The notes beneath the pieces were generated by a model. The model was not told the DNA's origin, did no database searches, and worked only from the letters and a program-made list of their open reading frames with translations. A stretch of DNA of 64,000 bases from an uncultured Synechococcus sp. (GTDB lineage Bacteria; Cyanobacteriota; Cyanobacteriia; Phormidesmidales; Phormidesmidaceae). Both the position numbers and the translations under genes were made by a program. Positions 27,697 through 35,967 of the stretch are shown in pieces. Numbering within the stretch: position 1 is the first letter of the stretch; every line of letters starts with the position of its first letter. Location of the stretch: contig CALDSK010000248.1 in the NCBI GenBank assembly GCA_937911865.1, positions 62,001 through 126,000 on the forward strand. Reading direction: 5' to 3'.

Positions 27697-28656
27697 ATGC
27701 CTGCTAAATTTTTTACGGTGAATCCATCGCTTCAAACTCAGCTGGAAAGCATTTTAGAAAGCGTTTGGAACACGTTTCCTAATCTGGCCCAAAACCAGAT
27801 AGCGCTCACCTGGATAGCCTACGAGCCGCCCTATAGAGTGAATACCGGCGGTGGACTAAGTGCTGAAGCGTTTTGGGCCTATCAGCCACAGGGCGCTAGC
27901 TACCGAGGGGTTGAACTAATAGCGCCGGGCAGTATTGCCCATTTATTTTATTTAGTTGCTTTGAACGTCTGGTTAGAGCAGGGCATGGTTCAGCCGACGG
28001 CGGAGCTATCGAGAGCGATGGCTGATATGATGGCGGGCACTAATCATGATGCGGCTAGCTATGTGATGGATGTTTTGAGTGGGACGACGAGCGGCCCCTC
28101 TTTGCCCCCAGGGCCAGATGAAACCTGGGCGTCGCAGCGAAATATTGTTAATCGCTATTTTACGAGTTTGGGTTGGCCTGAGCTGCGCTCTATTAATCTC
28201 AATCAAAAGACCTGGTGCGATCGCCCCTACGGCAGAGAACGAGATTTTTTAGGCAAGACTCTCGAAAACCGCAATCAGCTCACCACCGAAGCGACCGTTA
28301 GATTGCTGCACAGCATTATTGGCGGAGTCTCGGTCAGCAGTGCTCGGTCTCAGTCCATGATGGCACTGATGAAGCGCCAGTCATTAACGCATGCCTTTCC
28401 AATGAGCGCTGAGGTTTGGGAAATGGCGAGTGTCAGTACGACCGGTACTCATCACATTGCCTATGTGGAATCTGAGGGCAGCATTCATCCCTTCCTGCTG
28501 GCGATATTCACAGTGCCTTCACGAGGGGCTGATAACAGACTTTCTGGTGAACTTTCTGATGAACTGAAACAGCAAAACGAACAGATAACGTCTTGGTTAG
28601 CTCAGCAGATATTTGAGGCGAGTCAACAGAACTTTTTGGCAGATATAGCAAAGTAA
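27697..28656 (+). CDS. Serine-hydrolase (beta-lactamase-fold) protein with lost catalytic motifs
   Basis: A 319-residue protein that matches the cyanobacterial serine hydrolase / class-A beta-lactamase-like family in its overall sequence (LFYLVALNVWLEQGM, YVMDVLSGTTSGP, NRYFTSLGWPELRSINLNQK, TWCDRPYGRERDFLG, NRNQLTTEATVRLLHSIIGG). The active-site motifs do not fit. Where the family has Ser-x-x-Lys just before LFYLVA it reads GSIAHLFYLVA, with His for the Lys; the Ser-x-Asn-like site reads GTNHDAA; the Lys-x-Gly site reads WEMASVSTTG. There is no signal peptide. I infer a non-catalytic binding or scaffold role, or relic. It is the second gene of an operon after the gamma-carbonic-anhydrase-like gene. 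A 93-bp structured repeat overlaps its stop codon. Confidence 0.72.
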   Translation: MPAKFFTVNPSLQTQLESILESVWNTFPNLAQNQIALTWIAYEPPYRVNTGGGLSAEAFWAYQPQGASYRGVELIAPGSIAHLFYLVALNVWLEQGMVQPTAELSRAMADMMAGTNHDAASYVMDVLSGTTSGPSLPPGPDETWASQRNIVNRYFTSLGWPELRSINLNQKTWCDRPYGRERDFLGKTLENRNQLTTEATVRLLHSIIGGVSVSSARSQSMMALMKRQSLTHAFPMSAEVWEMASVSTTGTHHIAYVESEGSIHPFLLAIFTVPSRGADNRLSGELSDELKQQNEQITSWLAQQIFEASQQNFLADIAK

Positions 28657-28738
28657 GACTGCATCTTTACTTTGCTAGTCGAGCTGCCTGTTGTCACGTA
28701 ACGGTTTCAGCCGATAAAAGTGTCCTAAGCAAATCGAC
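28646..28738 (+). repeat. 93-bp two-hairpin element, copy A
   Basis: Hairpin 1 (28646-28677) has an 11-bp perfect stem, TAGCAAAGTAA / TTACTTTGCTA, with a 10-base loop containing TGCAT. Hairpin 2 (28678-28738) runs from GTCGAGCTGC to GCAAATCGAC and includes ACGGTTTCAGCCGA and AAAAGTGTCCTAAGCAA. A second copy of equal length lies on the opposite strand at 43603-43695. The left arm of hairpin 1 contains the TAA stop of the upstream gene. Confidence 0.85.
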
Positions 28739-28788
28739 AGAAGCTATGGCTGAGCGCTGGGCTAGTTCAGCGGTTGTATCTGCCGCTT

Positions 28789-29418
28789 TCAATCTAGAGC
28801 GTCTTTTTCGGGCGATAGCCTAAAAATAGGCAACATCAGTCCCCATGTAATAGCGGCTAGCCGGAGGCCCGCTACTACTAACATGCCAGCTGGCGCTGCG
28901 ATGGACGCAACCACGCCTACTGACTGTAAGAGCAGGTAAACAGCGATCCCCACGATCGCTGCTGTCGCGTAAATCCTGCCTCGCCTTAGCAAGATAGGAA
29001 TATCAGCCAAGACAATGTCTCGAATCACACCGCCCGCTGTGCCAGTAATTGTCCCCATCAAAATAATAATGCTGCTGGTAAGCCCAGCCTGCTCAGCAAT
29101 TTGCGCGCCGCTAATCGAAAATAGAGCCAAGCCTAGAGCATCCGCAACCAGTAGCGATCGGCGAGGCGGTTTGAAGAACTTGGCATGAAACACGGTAGCC
29201 AACGCCGCGCCTAGCGTCACCAAAAGATAGGTCGGATCTTCAATCCAGAACACCGGATGACGATCCAACAAAATGTCTCGCAGGGTACCACCACCAATCG
29301 CTGTAATGACAGCAATCACGACCACACCGAGTAAATCCAACTGTTTTCGCCCTGCGGCCAAGGCACCGCTCACCGCAAAAACAGTGACGCCCAGCAAGTC
29401 TAATGCGTAGAACAGCAT
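28789..29418 (-). CDS. YicG/UPF0126 (TRIC-type) trimeric cation channel family protein
   Basis: A 209-residue membrane protein made of two repeats of the UPF0126 domain, each with three helices and the Gly-rich kink: VTAIGGGTLRDILLDRHP in the first, TGTAGGVIRDIVLADIP in the second. The family forms trimeric cation channels related to animal TRIC; the bacterial role is not clear, so potassium balance is only suggested. The ATG at 29418 follows a HIP1 octamer. It is a single gene. Confidence 0.88.
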   Translation of the reverse strand: MLFYALDLLGVTVFAVSGALAAGRKQLDLLGVVVIAVITAIGGGTLRDILLDRHPVFWIEDPTYLLVTLGAALATVFHAKFFKPPRRSLLVADALGLALFSISGAQIAEQAGLTSSIIILMGTITGTAGGVIRDIVLADIPILLRRGRIYATAAIVGIAVYLLLQSVGVVASIAAPAGMLVVAGLRLAAITWGLMLPIFRLSPEKDALD

Positions 29419-29772
29419 GGTGCGATCGCTTCCTTTCTTTAAGACAGCTCTATTCTCTGGTCATAAGTCTTGCTTTTTTAGACTTGCTTTTTTAGACATT
29501 TTGAATAGAATCAGGAGAAATATTCTGATGCATCAGAACGAGCTGATATTTCATCGACTTGTGTCTCAGCAAGAATAGCCGATGCGAATAGCCTATACGG
29601 AAACAGTCGATGCGATGTCCGCGTAGCGCTTGCTAACGGTAGCGCTGCCGTTTTACCACAGCAAAAACTCGTTTCTCATCAGAAAATTATGCATCGTTCG
29701 ATTCTCCGGTGATTATAATCACATAGAGTGCACTGCCATGAAAATGCTATCTCTTTTTCAGGCTAGTTCGTG
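29419..29772. other. 354-bp gene-free region with a short tandem repeat
   Basis: Divergent spacer between the YicG gene and the TPR protein gene. It holds two perfect copies of the 14-bp unit CTTGCTTTTTTAGA (29469-29496) and a short segment (about 29620-29660) with inverted AACGGTAGCGCTGCCGTT-like symmetry, which resembles dispersed cyanobacterial GCGTAGCG repeats. No further feature seen. Confidence 0.5.
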
Positions 29773-30771
29773 ATGAAGCAATTTTTTCGGCGGCTTATTT
29801 TTTCCTTTTATCGTTTTTTGTTCGCGTCCTACCGCGCTCAAAGCCGACGCTTTGGTGCTCGAAGGTTGCCCCTTAACAGTACTTCTCGTACGCCGCACCA
29901 AAGGGGGCGACTCACATCCACTCGTCGCTTTTCGGTGAGCTCGCTACAGCCTCGCTCGCATCGTTCTGCCGATTTGCCAATGGCCCTCAAGGCTACAAAT
30001 GGCAGCGCAATGGCAGCAAGTGGTGCGAAAAAGCCGCCTGAGAAAGACGATGTGATTACCTACACCGTGCCCAGAGCAGAAGCAATAGAAATGCTCAATC
30101 GCGGGCTGCGTCTGTCGGAGCTGACTGAAGGACATCTAGCTGAAGAACATCTGGCTGAAGGACATCTAGCTGAGGGATATCTAAAGGGGCAGTATGATTC
30201 GATCCCTCAGACCACCCCGGAGCCCATGTGTCCGCAGCTGTCGGAATCGTTGATTAGGCCCATTGATAAAGCCTACTTAGCTGAGTGCAGTAAGCACTAC
30301 AAAGCTGCCGAGAAGCTGTACCTTAAGAGCCTAAGCTGGCGACGCAAACAGTTTGGAGAGGACCATCTAGAGAATGTGATTGCGCTGAAGGCCCTGGCAA
30401 ATCTGTACTGTAAACAGGGTCGCAACGATGAGGCCCAGCCTCTGCTCACCCAAGCGTTAGCCATCCAAACGCAGATAGAAACAGCATCAGTAGAACTCGG
30501 TGAAACGTCGTACCAGTTAGCTCGGCTGTATCAGCGCAAGGAGCAATATGCAGAGGCCGATGAGCTATTTCAAAGAGCGGCGATGATTTTTCGCCAGCAG
30601 CTAGGTCCTCAGCATCCGCGTACACAGGCTGTTCATAGCGACCTGATGAATTTGCTGGTCAACTCAATTGAACTGAATAAGTTTGAAGAACTCAACGCTG
30701 GTGCAACCCCGCTAGACTTAGATCGACTCAGTGAAACCTACAGCTGGGCAAAGCCTCCCTGGAAAAGATAA
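29773..30771 (+). CDS. TPR repeat protein
   Basis: A 332-residue protein whose C-terminal half (about 175-300) has kinesin-light-chain-type tetratricopeptide repeats: YKAAEKLYLKSLSWRRKQFG, EAQPLLTQALAIQTQIE, YAEADELFQRAAMIFRQQLG, separated by LGxxHP-type turns. The N-terminus is Arg-rich with aromatic residues (FRRLIFSFYRFLFASYR), which could be a weak membrane anchor or a non-cleaved signal. Between them, near residues 118-140, a short repeat of EGHLAE / EEHLAE / EGYL appears. TPRs bind partner proteins; no partner is suggested by the neighbours. The ATG at 29773 is one codon after a GTG. Confidence 0.75.
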   Translation: MKQFFRRLIFSFYRFLFASYRAQSRRFGARRLPLNSTSRTPHQRGRLTSTRRFSVSSLQPRSHRSADLPMALKATNGSAMAASGAKKPPEKDDVITYTVPRAEAIEMLNRGLRLSELTEGHLAEEHLAEGHLAEGYLKGQYDSIPQTTPEPMCPQLSESLIRPIDKAYLAECSKHYKAAEKLYLKSLSWRRKQFGEDHLENVIALKALANLYCKQGRNDEAQPLLTQALAIQTQIETASVELGETSYQLARLYQRKEQYAEADELFQRAAMIFRQQLGPQHPRTQAVHSDLMNLLVNSIELNKFEELNAGATPLDLDRLSETYSWAKPPWKR

Positions 30772-30817
30772 CCACGGGGTAGCGGACTATTTGGCAGCAG
30801 TAGTGCTATGCTGATAT

Positions 30818-30913
30818 TGGCTCGGACCCATGCAATTACAACGCCCAAATCTTGTCAGGACCGGAAGGTAGCAGCAATACGGGATGCTTGTGATAGGCGT
30901 GGAATTCGGGCCT
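30818..30913 (+). ncRNA. ffs: Signal recognition particle RNA, small bacterial type (4.5S)
   Basis: The universally conserved SRP domain IV hairpin is present: GTCAGGACCGGAAGGTAGCA from 30854. The ends pair perfectly, GGCTCGGA (30819-30826) with TTCGGGCC (30905-30912), closing a rod of about 95 nt as in E. coli ffs. The T-rich stretch CCTTTTGGCTTTT right after the stem fits transcription ending. It lies between the TPR gene and the phasin-like gene on the same strand. Confidence 0.93.
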
Positions 30914-31065
30914 TTTGGCTTTTAAATTTGGCTATATAAAAGCTTTGAAACGTTCAGTAGCGGATTTCGCCCACTTCTTAGGGCGGTTATTCGCGCTGGT
31001 CGTTTTTATCAATTTCTACCTATCCTAGAATCGTGACTGATTCGTGATACTAGAGGACGTGGCCC

Positions 31066-31440
31066 ATGGCAGGCTTTGGCAACTTGGTACAAAAGGCTTT
31101 TTACTTAGGCGTAGGCATTGCGTCTTATGCAGGTGAAAAGGCAGGCGGTGCTTTAGGAGATTTGCGAGGTCAAGCTCAAAAGCTAGTAGATGAGCTTGTA
31201 GAGCGGGGCGAAATTACGGCTGAAGAAGCGCAGACCATGATGAATGAAATGGTCGAGCGTGCCCAGGCGACGGCATCTGCAAGTGCGACCGAGGCTAGGG
31301 CCACAGCAACAGAGTCTGAAGGGCCCAGACAAATTCAGATTTTAGATGATAGCGAATCCCTCACAGAAGAGGAACGACAGGCTGAGGCGCTGCGCAAGGA
31401 AGTTGAGGCGCTGCGTGAAGAATTAAAGAAGCTGAAGTAA
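31066..31440 (+). CDS. Phasin-family-like protein
   Basis: A 124-residue, mostly helical protein resembling the cyanobacterial phasin-like (PhaF/PhaI-type) family. It begins with a hydrophobic/amphipathic stretch (FGNLVQKAFYLGVGIASYAG), then a helical part with VDELVERGEITAEEAQTMM, typical of this family, an Ala/Thr-rich hinge and a C-terminal coiled coil (EALRKEVEALREELKKLK). Phasins coat polyhydroxyalkanoate granules, but no PHA synthesis gene is nearby, so a different role is possible. The next gene starts 36 bases later. Confidence 0.72.
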   Translation: MAGFGNLVQKAFYLGVGIASYAGEKAGGALGDLRGQAQKLVDELVERGEITAEEAQTMMNEMVERAQATASASATEARATATESEGPRQIQILDDSESLTEEERQAEALRKEVEALREELKKLK

Positions 31441-31476
31441 TACGGGATATCACCAGGAGAGGGAGGAGCGATCGCA

Positions 31477-31935
31477 ATGGATGAATGGTTAAAGCAGCTG
31501 CAGGCAGATATCCACGAGGCAGCTAAAGATTCTAGCGATTGGTTTGCTGAGGTTTCGCAGCAGAGCAACAAAGCTATTGAGTCTTTGGCAGAAGCTTCCT
31601 TGAATGCCATTGAGTCTTTTGAAAAAGATCTAAGCGACTCTATTACGCCTGCGCTAGAAAATTTTGATGCGCAAGTAGATGAAGCGATCGATGCCAGCTT
31701 TTTGTTTATCGATCAAACGTTAACGCCCTGGATCGAAGAAACGACTGCGCCGCTGACCAATACAGTAAATCCATGGCTACAGAACCATCCTGCCTGCATT
31801 GGCTGCAAGTTCTACCACGGCACGGCCTACGGTGAAGAAATGCTGGTCTGCGGGATGCATCCCTACGGCCCAGATGACGATAGAAACTGTCAGGACTGGG
31901 AGTCGGTTTGGCCGTCACAGACACCCTCACAGTAA
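31477..31935 (+). CDS. Conserved protein with C-terminal four-cysteine motif
   Basis: A 152-residue protein of unknown function. Residues 1-95 are acidic and helical (DEWLKQLQADIHEAAKDSSD, SFEKDLSDSITPALENFD). The C-terminus is a compact Cys motif: CIGCKFYHG, then VCGMHPYGPD, then NCQDWE, four cysteines that could bind zinc or iron. A homologous tail occurs, from memory, in other cyanobacterial proteins. It is cotranscribed with the phasin-like gene, judging from the 36-base spacing and the AGGAGAGGGAGGAG ribosome site. Confidence 0.68.
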   Translation: MDEWLKQLQADIHEAAKDSSDWFAEVSQQSNKAIESLAEASLNAIESFEKDLSDSITPALENFDAQVDEAIDASFLFIDQTLTPWIEETTAPLTNTVNPWLQNHPACIGCKFYHGTAYGEEMLVCGMHPYGPDDDRNCQDWESVWPSQTPSQ

Positions 31936-31993
31936 GCACCCTGGCAGCTCTCAAAACGGCTCTTACAGAAAACCGTTACAGACAGAAAAGCCG

Positions 31994-32815
31994 TTACAGC
32001 AGCGAATAGAAATGGCCGACGGGCCCTTGGCCTTTGCCAATATCCAAAGAATACTTGAGGGCTTCGGTCACGTAGGTTTTAGCTGTTTTGACCGCATCGG
32101 ATGGAGTCATGCCTTTGGCAAGATTAGCGGTGATCGCACTCGAAAGCGTGCAGCCCGTACCGTGCGTATTGGGCGTCTCTATCTGTTCAGTTTTTAGCGT
32201 TTCACATCGCCTACCCTGACGCTGAGCTTTTTCTTCGCACCACACATCGACACCCTTTAGCGCCCCGCTGAAGCCGCCGCCTTTGACGAGAACAGCTTTG
32301 GGACCTAGCTTCAGAATTTTCTGGGCAGCGGTTTTCATATCAGCCTGCGTAGAAATAGACATTTCTGCCAGCACTTGGGCCTCATAGCGGTTGGGCGTAA
32401 GAATGGTGGCCAAAGGAATCAGCTGAGTTTTGATGGCAGCGATCGCATCTTCATCAATCAGCTTGTCACCCACTCGCGACACCATGACCGGATCAACAAC
32501 CAGATTGTTAATAGGATTCGCGCTCAGATGGGCTACAACAGCTTCAATCATCGGTTTATTGAGTAGCATGCCTGTTTTGGCTGCCTGCACGCCTATATCG
32601 CTAGTGACGGCTTCAATCTGAGCAATCACCGCTTCAGGAGGCAGGCCATCTACTCTCGCCACCCCTGTGGTGTTCTGAGCGGTCACACAGGTCAAGGCGC
32701 TGGTGCCATGCACCTGATGAAACGAAAACGTGCGTAGGTCAGCCTGTATGCCTGCACCGCCGCCGCTGTCCGAGCCAGCAATCGTCAAGGCAACAGGCGG
32801 GGTAAATGAGGGCAT
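31994..32815 (-). CDS. thiD: Hydroxymethylpyrimidine/phosphomethylpyrimidine kinase
   Basis: Thiamine biosynthesis kinase that phosphorylates HMP and then HMP-phosphate. Although the frame is open to 33109, the ATG at 32815 is chosen because MPSFTPPVALTIAGSDSGGG is where ThiD homologues begin, with AGGAG-like sequence before it. Motifs: AGSDSGGGAGIQADL, VDPVMVSRVGDKLID, LTPNRYEA and the anion-hole loop TPNTHGTGCTLSSAI. Length 273 residues is normal. No TPP riboswitch was found upstream. It lies downstream of ftsZ, separated by a strong hairpin terminator. Confidence 0.95.
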   Translation of the reverse strand: MPSFTPPVALTIAGSDSGGGAGIQADLRTFSFHQVHGTSALTCVTAQNTTGVARVDGLPPEAVIAQIEAVTSDIGVQAAKTGMLLNKPMIEAVVAHLSANPINNLVVDPVMVSRVGDKLIDEDAIAAIKTQLIPLATILTPNRYEAQVLAEMSISTQADMKTAAQKILKLGPKAVLVKGGGFSGALKGVDVWCEEKAQRQGRRCETLKTEQIETPNTHGTGCTLSSAITANLAKGMTPSDAVKTAKTYVTEALKYSLDIGKGQGPVGHFYSLL

Positions 32816-32880
32816 AGGAGAAGGAGGGGCCCGGAAGGCAGGTAGAGGGGCAGTGAAAAGGTAGGTAGAAAAGCAACTAA

Positions 32881-32926
32881 AAGAGCAAAATATTGGGCGC
32901 TGACAATGCATTGCCAGCGCCCAATA
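32881..32926 (-). terminator. Terminator of ftsZ
   Basis: A 12-bp perfect stem, TATTGGGCGCTG / CAGCGCCCAATA, encloses a 12-base loop that itself contains the palindrome CAATGCATTG, so 36 bases are almost perfectly self-complementary. On the minus strand it is followed by TTTTGCTCTTTT, as expected for an intrinsic terminator 59 bases after the ftsZ stop. Confidence 0.8.
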
Positions 32927-32984
32927 ATATATCGTCAAACATATCGTCTCAGCCGATAATGTTGCTCGCTGAGCGTAGCCGAAG

Positions 32985-34235
32985 CTAGCGATTGCGTCTG
33001 CGCTGTAAGAACTCAGGAATGTCCAAGTTAGGCGAAATAATCGGCTGATTGCTCGGATCTTCAACCGGTTCTTCTGGGTCTGCGGGGGCACTAGTGGTCG
33101 TAAAGACATCCGTACTAGGTGCGGTACGGGTCATGGGTGTCACGTTGCTGACGCCAGCCATCGATGGAATGCTCTTGCTCTCCATGCTAAACCCAGTTGC
33201 AATCACTGTGATGCGAATCTCACCTTGCAAGCGGTCGTCAATCACCGCACCAAAGATGATGTTCGCATTCGGGTCAACTGCCTCATAAATAATCTCAGCG
33301 GCTTGATTAACCTCGTGTAGGGTGAGGTCACTACCGCCAGTAATATTGAAGACAACGCCGCCTGCACCGTCGATAGAGGTTTCGAGCAGAGGCGAGGAGG
33401 TCGCTGCGATCGCCGCTTCCCGAGCTCTGGACTTTCCAGACCCCACGCCAATACCCATCAGAGCAGAGCCCGCATCGGCCATAACCGCTCTAACATCCGC
33501 AAAGTCGACGTTGACTAGACCAGAGATAGTAATAATGTCCGAAATACCCTGCACACCTTGACGCAAGATGTCATCAGCAACGCGAAAAGCTTCTTGAACA
33601 GGGGTCTGCTCAGAAATAACTGAGAGCAGCTTATCGTTTGGAATAATAATTAGCGTATCGACGCTAGCCTGCAACGCGGCGATCCCACTGTCCGCCTGAG
33701 AAGTACGACGACGACCTTCAAAGGTAAATGGACGCGTAATCACTCCTACCGTAAGCGCACCTGCTTCCTTGGCACACTCGGCCACAACGGGCGCGGCTCC
33801 GGTACCTGTACCACCGCCCATACCAGCGGTAATAAAGACTAAGTCAGAGCCTTCTACTGCCTGAAAAATTTCATCGCGAGATTCCTCGGCAGCTTTTTGA
33901 CCAATAGATGGATTACCGCCAGCGCCTAGCCCTCTAGTCAGCTTTTGGCCAAGCTGCATAGTGTTGGTCGTACTCGAATAGGTCAACGCCTGAGCATCTG
34001 TATTAACGGTCCAGAACTCAATGCCTGCCAAACCGCTATCAATCATGCGGTTAACAGCATTACAGCCGCCGCCGCCTACGCCAATAACTTTAATTCTGGC
34101 CACGCTACTCGGTATGATTTCTCCACTCATTGGCCTTTCCGCTGACAGCGTACTGCCATTACTAGCTGCAAGAGTTGATTGTACACCTGACCCATCGTTC
34201 GCATGTGAATTTGTTGAAGGGGATGCGTTGTTCAT
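32985..34235 (-). CDS. ftsZ: Cell division protein FtsZ
   Basis: Tubulin-like GTPase that forms the division ring. The GTP-binding motifs are clear: IKVIGVGGGGCNAVNRMI, the tubulin signature GGGTGTGAAPVVA near residue 145, and NVDFADVRAVM with the T7 loop Asp. A Ser/Asn-rich N-terminal extension of about 47 residues precedes the core, as in other cyanobacteria. The C-terminus ends in DIPEFLQRRRNR, the conserved partner-binding tail. Length 416. ftsQ lies upstream on the same strand (291-bp gap) and thiD downstream beyond the terminator. Confidence 0.98.
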   Translation of the reverse strand: MNNASPSTNSHANDGSGVQSTLAASNGSTLSAERPMSGEIIPSSVARIKVIGVGGGGCNAVNRMIDSGLAGIEFWTVNTDAQALTYSSTTNTMQLGQKLTRGLGAGGNPSIGQKAAEESRDEIFQAVEGSDLVFITAGMGGGTGTGAAPVVAECAKEAGALTVGVITRPFTFEGRRRTSQADSGIAALQASVDTLIIIPNDKLLSVISEQTPVQEAFRVADDILRQGVQGISDIITISGLVNVDFADVRAVMADAGSALMGIGVGSGKSRAREAAIAATSSPLLETSIDGAGGVVFNITGGSDLTLHEVNQAAEIIYEAVDPNANIIFGAVIDDRLQGEIRITVIATGFSMESKSIPSMAGVSNVTPMTRTAPSTDVFTTTSAPADPEEPVEDPSNQPIISPNLDIPEFLQRRRNR

Positions 34236-34526
34236 AGGGTGAGCTGATGTTTTTGATATGTATGTATAAGTAGATGAGCAGACTTAAGTTATGGCAACGC
34301 CAGAAAAGCCGTCGCTAACCTGACTAAACTCTTGTGAAAATTTATAAAGTCAAAAGATGATAACAGCCTTACGGCAACTCTATCAATCTACCTAAGATTT
34401 AGATCCCTCTAAACGCCTAGCTAGATCTCTTGAACTTTAGCGGGGGTATGAATTGAGTCAACTATAGGGGAACTTGCTAAAAAAGCCAAACTCTGCCGTT
34501 ACCCTGTTTCGCTCGCCTAGTCCGCC

Positions 34527-35381
34527 CTATGGCGTAGCGGTTGAGTGACTGGTCGCCTGAAGAATTTCTACAATAGGGCGTTCAGGATCTTGCAAATTGA
34601 TAAAAGCCACTTTTTCAGAGTTGACCCTATCATCTAAACGACGCAGCTGATCTAAGGCCGATAGCTGCTGCGCTAGACGGCTGCTGAAAGGCCCTAAATG
34701 AACACTGCCCAGCTCACTTTCTAGAATCAAGTTATCAGAGCGTGTCCAGTCGATAGCCATAATCGCGACCGGACTGCTGGCAACCTCCCTATATAAGGTG
34801 CGCCATTCATGGGCATCTTTGGCGCGCATGCCAATGACCTGTAATGTCGGGTTTGCGATCGCACCTAGCTCCGCAAAGCTATTGCGCGGTATCCAAACGC
34901 CCTGAGCATCTATCAATCCAGGTTCTTCAAAGGGGATGGGCTGGTCAGGAATCGCTGTCAGTGGCTGTTCTATATTGGGGCGTGCGACGGCTACAGGCGT
35001 TCTTTCTGTGATTTGAACATGCAACTTAGGCGGGATCAGCTTTCTTCGAACCACGGCTGACTCAATCGGCTGATGAGCGCTCAGACTATCTGCTAACACC
35101 TCAGGCTGCACGTTGACGAGTGCCTGCGGGTAAGGCACTGGTAGCAGCGCCTGAACATTTTCATCCGACAGCAGCTGATTGTTGCTAACTTCGATTTGCT
35201 CAGGACTACGAATCAGCCAAATTGGCGAGGCGGCTACTTTGATCGTGCCTGCGGCTAGCGCGCCCATGGCTAACGTTCGCCAGGCCACTTTGTAAAATTT
35301 GATCTTGCGCTGTGCCTTTAGCTGCGCTCGGCGCTGTGCCAACGTCTGTGAATTCGGACCCGTTGTGTCAGATAGAGTCAT
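34527..35381 (-). CDS. ftsQ: Cell division protein FtsQ (POTRA domain)
   Basis: Bitopic inner-membrane division protein. The ATG at 35381 is preferred over the TTG-region at 35405. A basic cytoplasmic tail (RRAQLKAQRKIKFYKVAWR) is followed by one membrane helix (LAMGALAAGTIKV) and a POTRA domain (IRSPEQIEVSNNQLLSDENV to VVRRKLIPPKLHVQITERTP), then the FtsQ/DivIB beta domain with WIPRNSF near residue 175. Length 284 suits cyanobacterial FtsQ. Placement directly upstream of ftsZ supports the call; the D-Ala ligase or mur genes often nearby are not seen. Confidence 0.9.
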   Translation of the reverse strand: MTLSDTTGPNSQTLAQRRAQLKAQRKIKFYKVAWRTLAMGALAAGTIKVAASPIWLIRSPEQIEVSNNQLLSDENVQALLPVPYPQALVNVQPEVLADSLSAHQPIESAVVRRKLIPPKLHVQITERTPVAVARPNIEQPLTAIPDQPIPFEEPGLIDAQGVWIPRNSFAELGAIANPTLQVIGMRAKDAHEWRTLYREVASSPVAIMAIDWTRSDNLILESELGSVHLGPFSSRLAQQLSALDQLRRLDDRVNSEKVAFINLQDPERPIVEILQATSHSTATP

Positions 35382-35559
35382 AGTTAAATAGAACGCGTGG
35401 GACAAACAAGGGTTGAGGTCATCCAGATGTCATCCACGGAAGTTAGTCTAACCCAGTCGTTCAGCAGCCTACCCAGTTGAGTGTGAAAAACAACGAAGAA
35501 AATACTTTAATTTTCCTTCTACTTTTTTCAGCTGCCTTTTTTTAGCTAGCTATTTTCAG

Positions 35560-35967
35560 CTACAGGTGCCACTCCCGACAAATAAAGTCGTACCACTGCC
35601 GAGTAATGTCGCTATCGGTAAAAGGAATGCTCAGATGTCTTCCTTCCTGCAGCGTAAAACCTAACGAAAATTTTCCCTTCTCGGGAACTTGGTTCGAGTC
35701 TACCGCCGTGTTATTGACTTCTATAACCAGCTTGTCGACCTCTGTTAGATCTAATACTTTCGTGTCAATAACACCCTGACGAGTCGGTATTCCCCAAGTC
35801 AGCTGATCTTCTTTTTGCCCTAACGCGGCATAGATATCGTATTTGGCTCTCTCAAACTGAGCCGCCCAAACCTTGTAAGCTTCAAGCTTGCTGTATTCGT
35901 TCCATCCGGCCCAGGCGAGTCCAAAGAAGATTGCCAGCAGGGGTAGCCACATTAAGCCTCTAGCCAT
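35560..35967 (-). CDS. Membrane-anchored protein of unknown function
   Basis: A 135-residue protein I do not recognise. One N-terminal membrane helix (WLPLLAILFGLAW-like, residues 5-22) is followed by a soluble part of about 110 residues: a helical EYSKLEAYKVWAAQFERAKYD, then beta-type sequence with KVLDLTEVDKLVIEVNN and GRHLSIPFTDSD, ending in YDFICREWHL. The small size and single anchor suggest a periplasmic or lumenal accessory protein. It is divergent from psaK and 154 bases upstream of ftsQ. Confidence 0.6.
   Translation of the reverse strand: MARGLMWLPLLAIFFGLAWAGWNEYSKLEAYKVWAAQFERAKYDIYAALGQKEDQLTWGIPTRQGVIDTKVLDLTEVDKLVIEVNNTAVDSNQVPEKGKFSLGFTLQEGRHLSIPFTDSDITRQWYDFICREWHL

Noticed and set aside
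32816..32984. TPP riboswitch before thiD
   Set aside because: The conserved CUGAGA and ACCUGA elements of the THI element were not found here.
32816..33109. Extended N-terminus of thiD up to 33109
   Set aside because: It overlaps the ftsZ 3' end and the terminator, and the ThiD family starts at the ATG at 32815.
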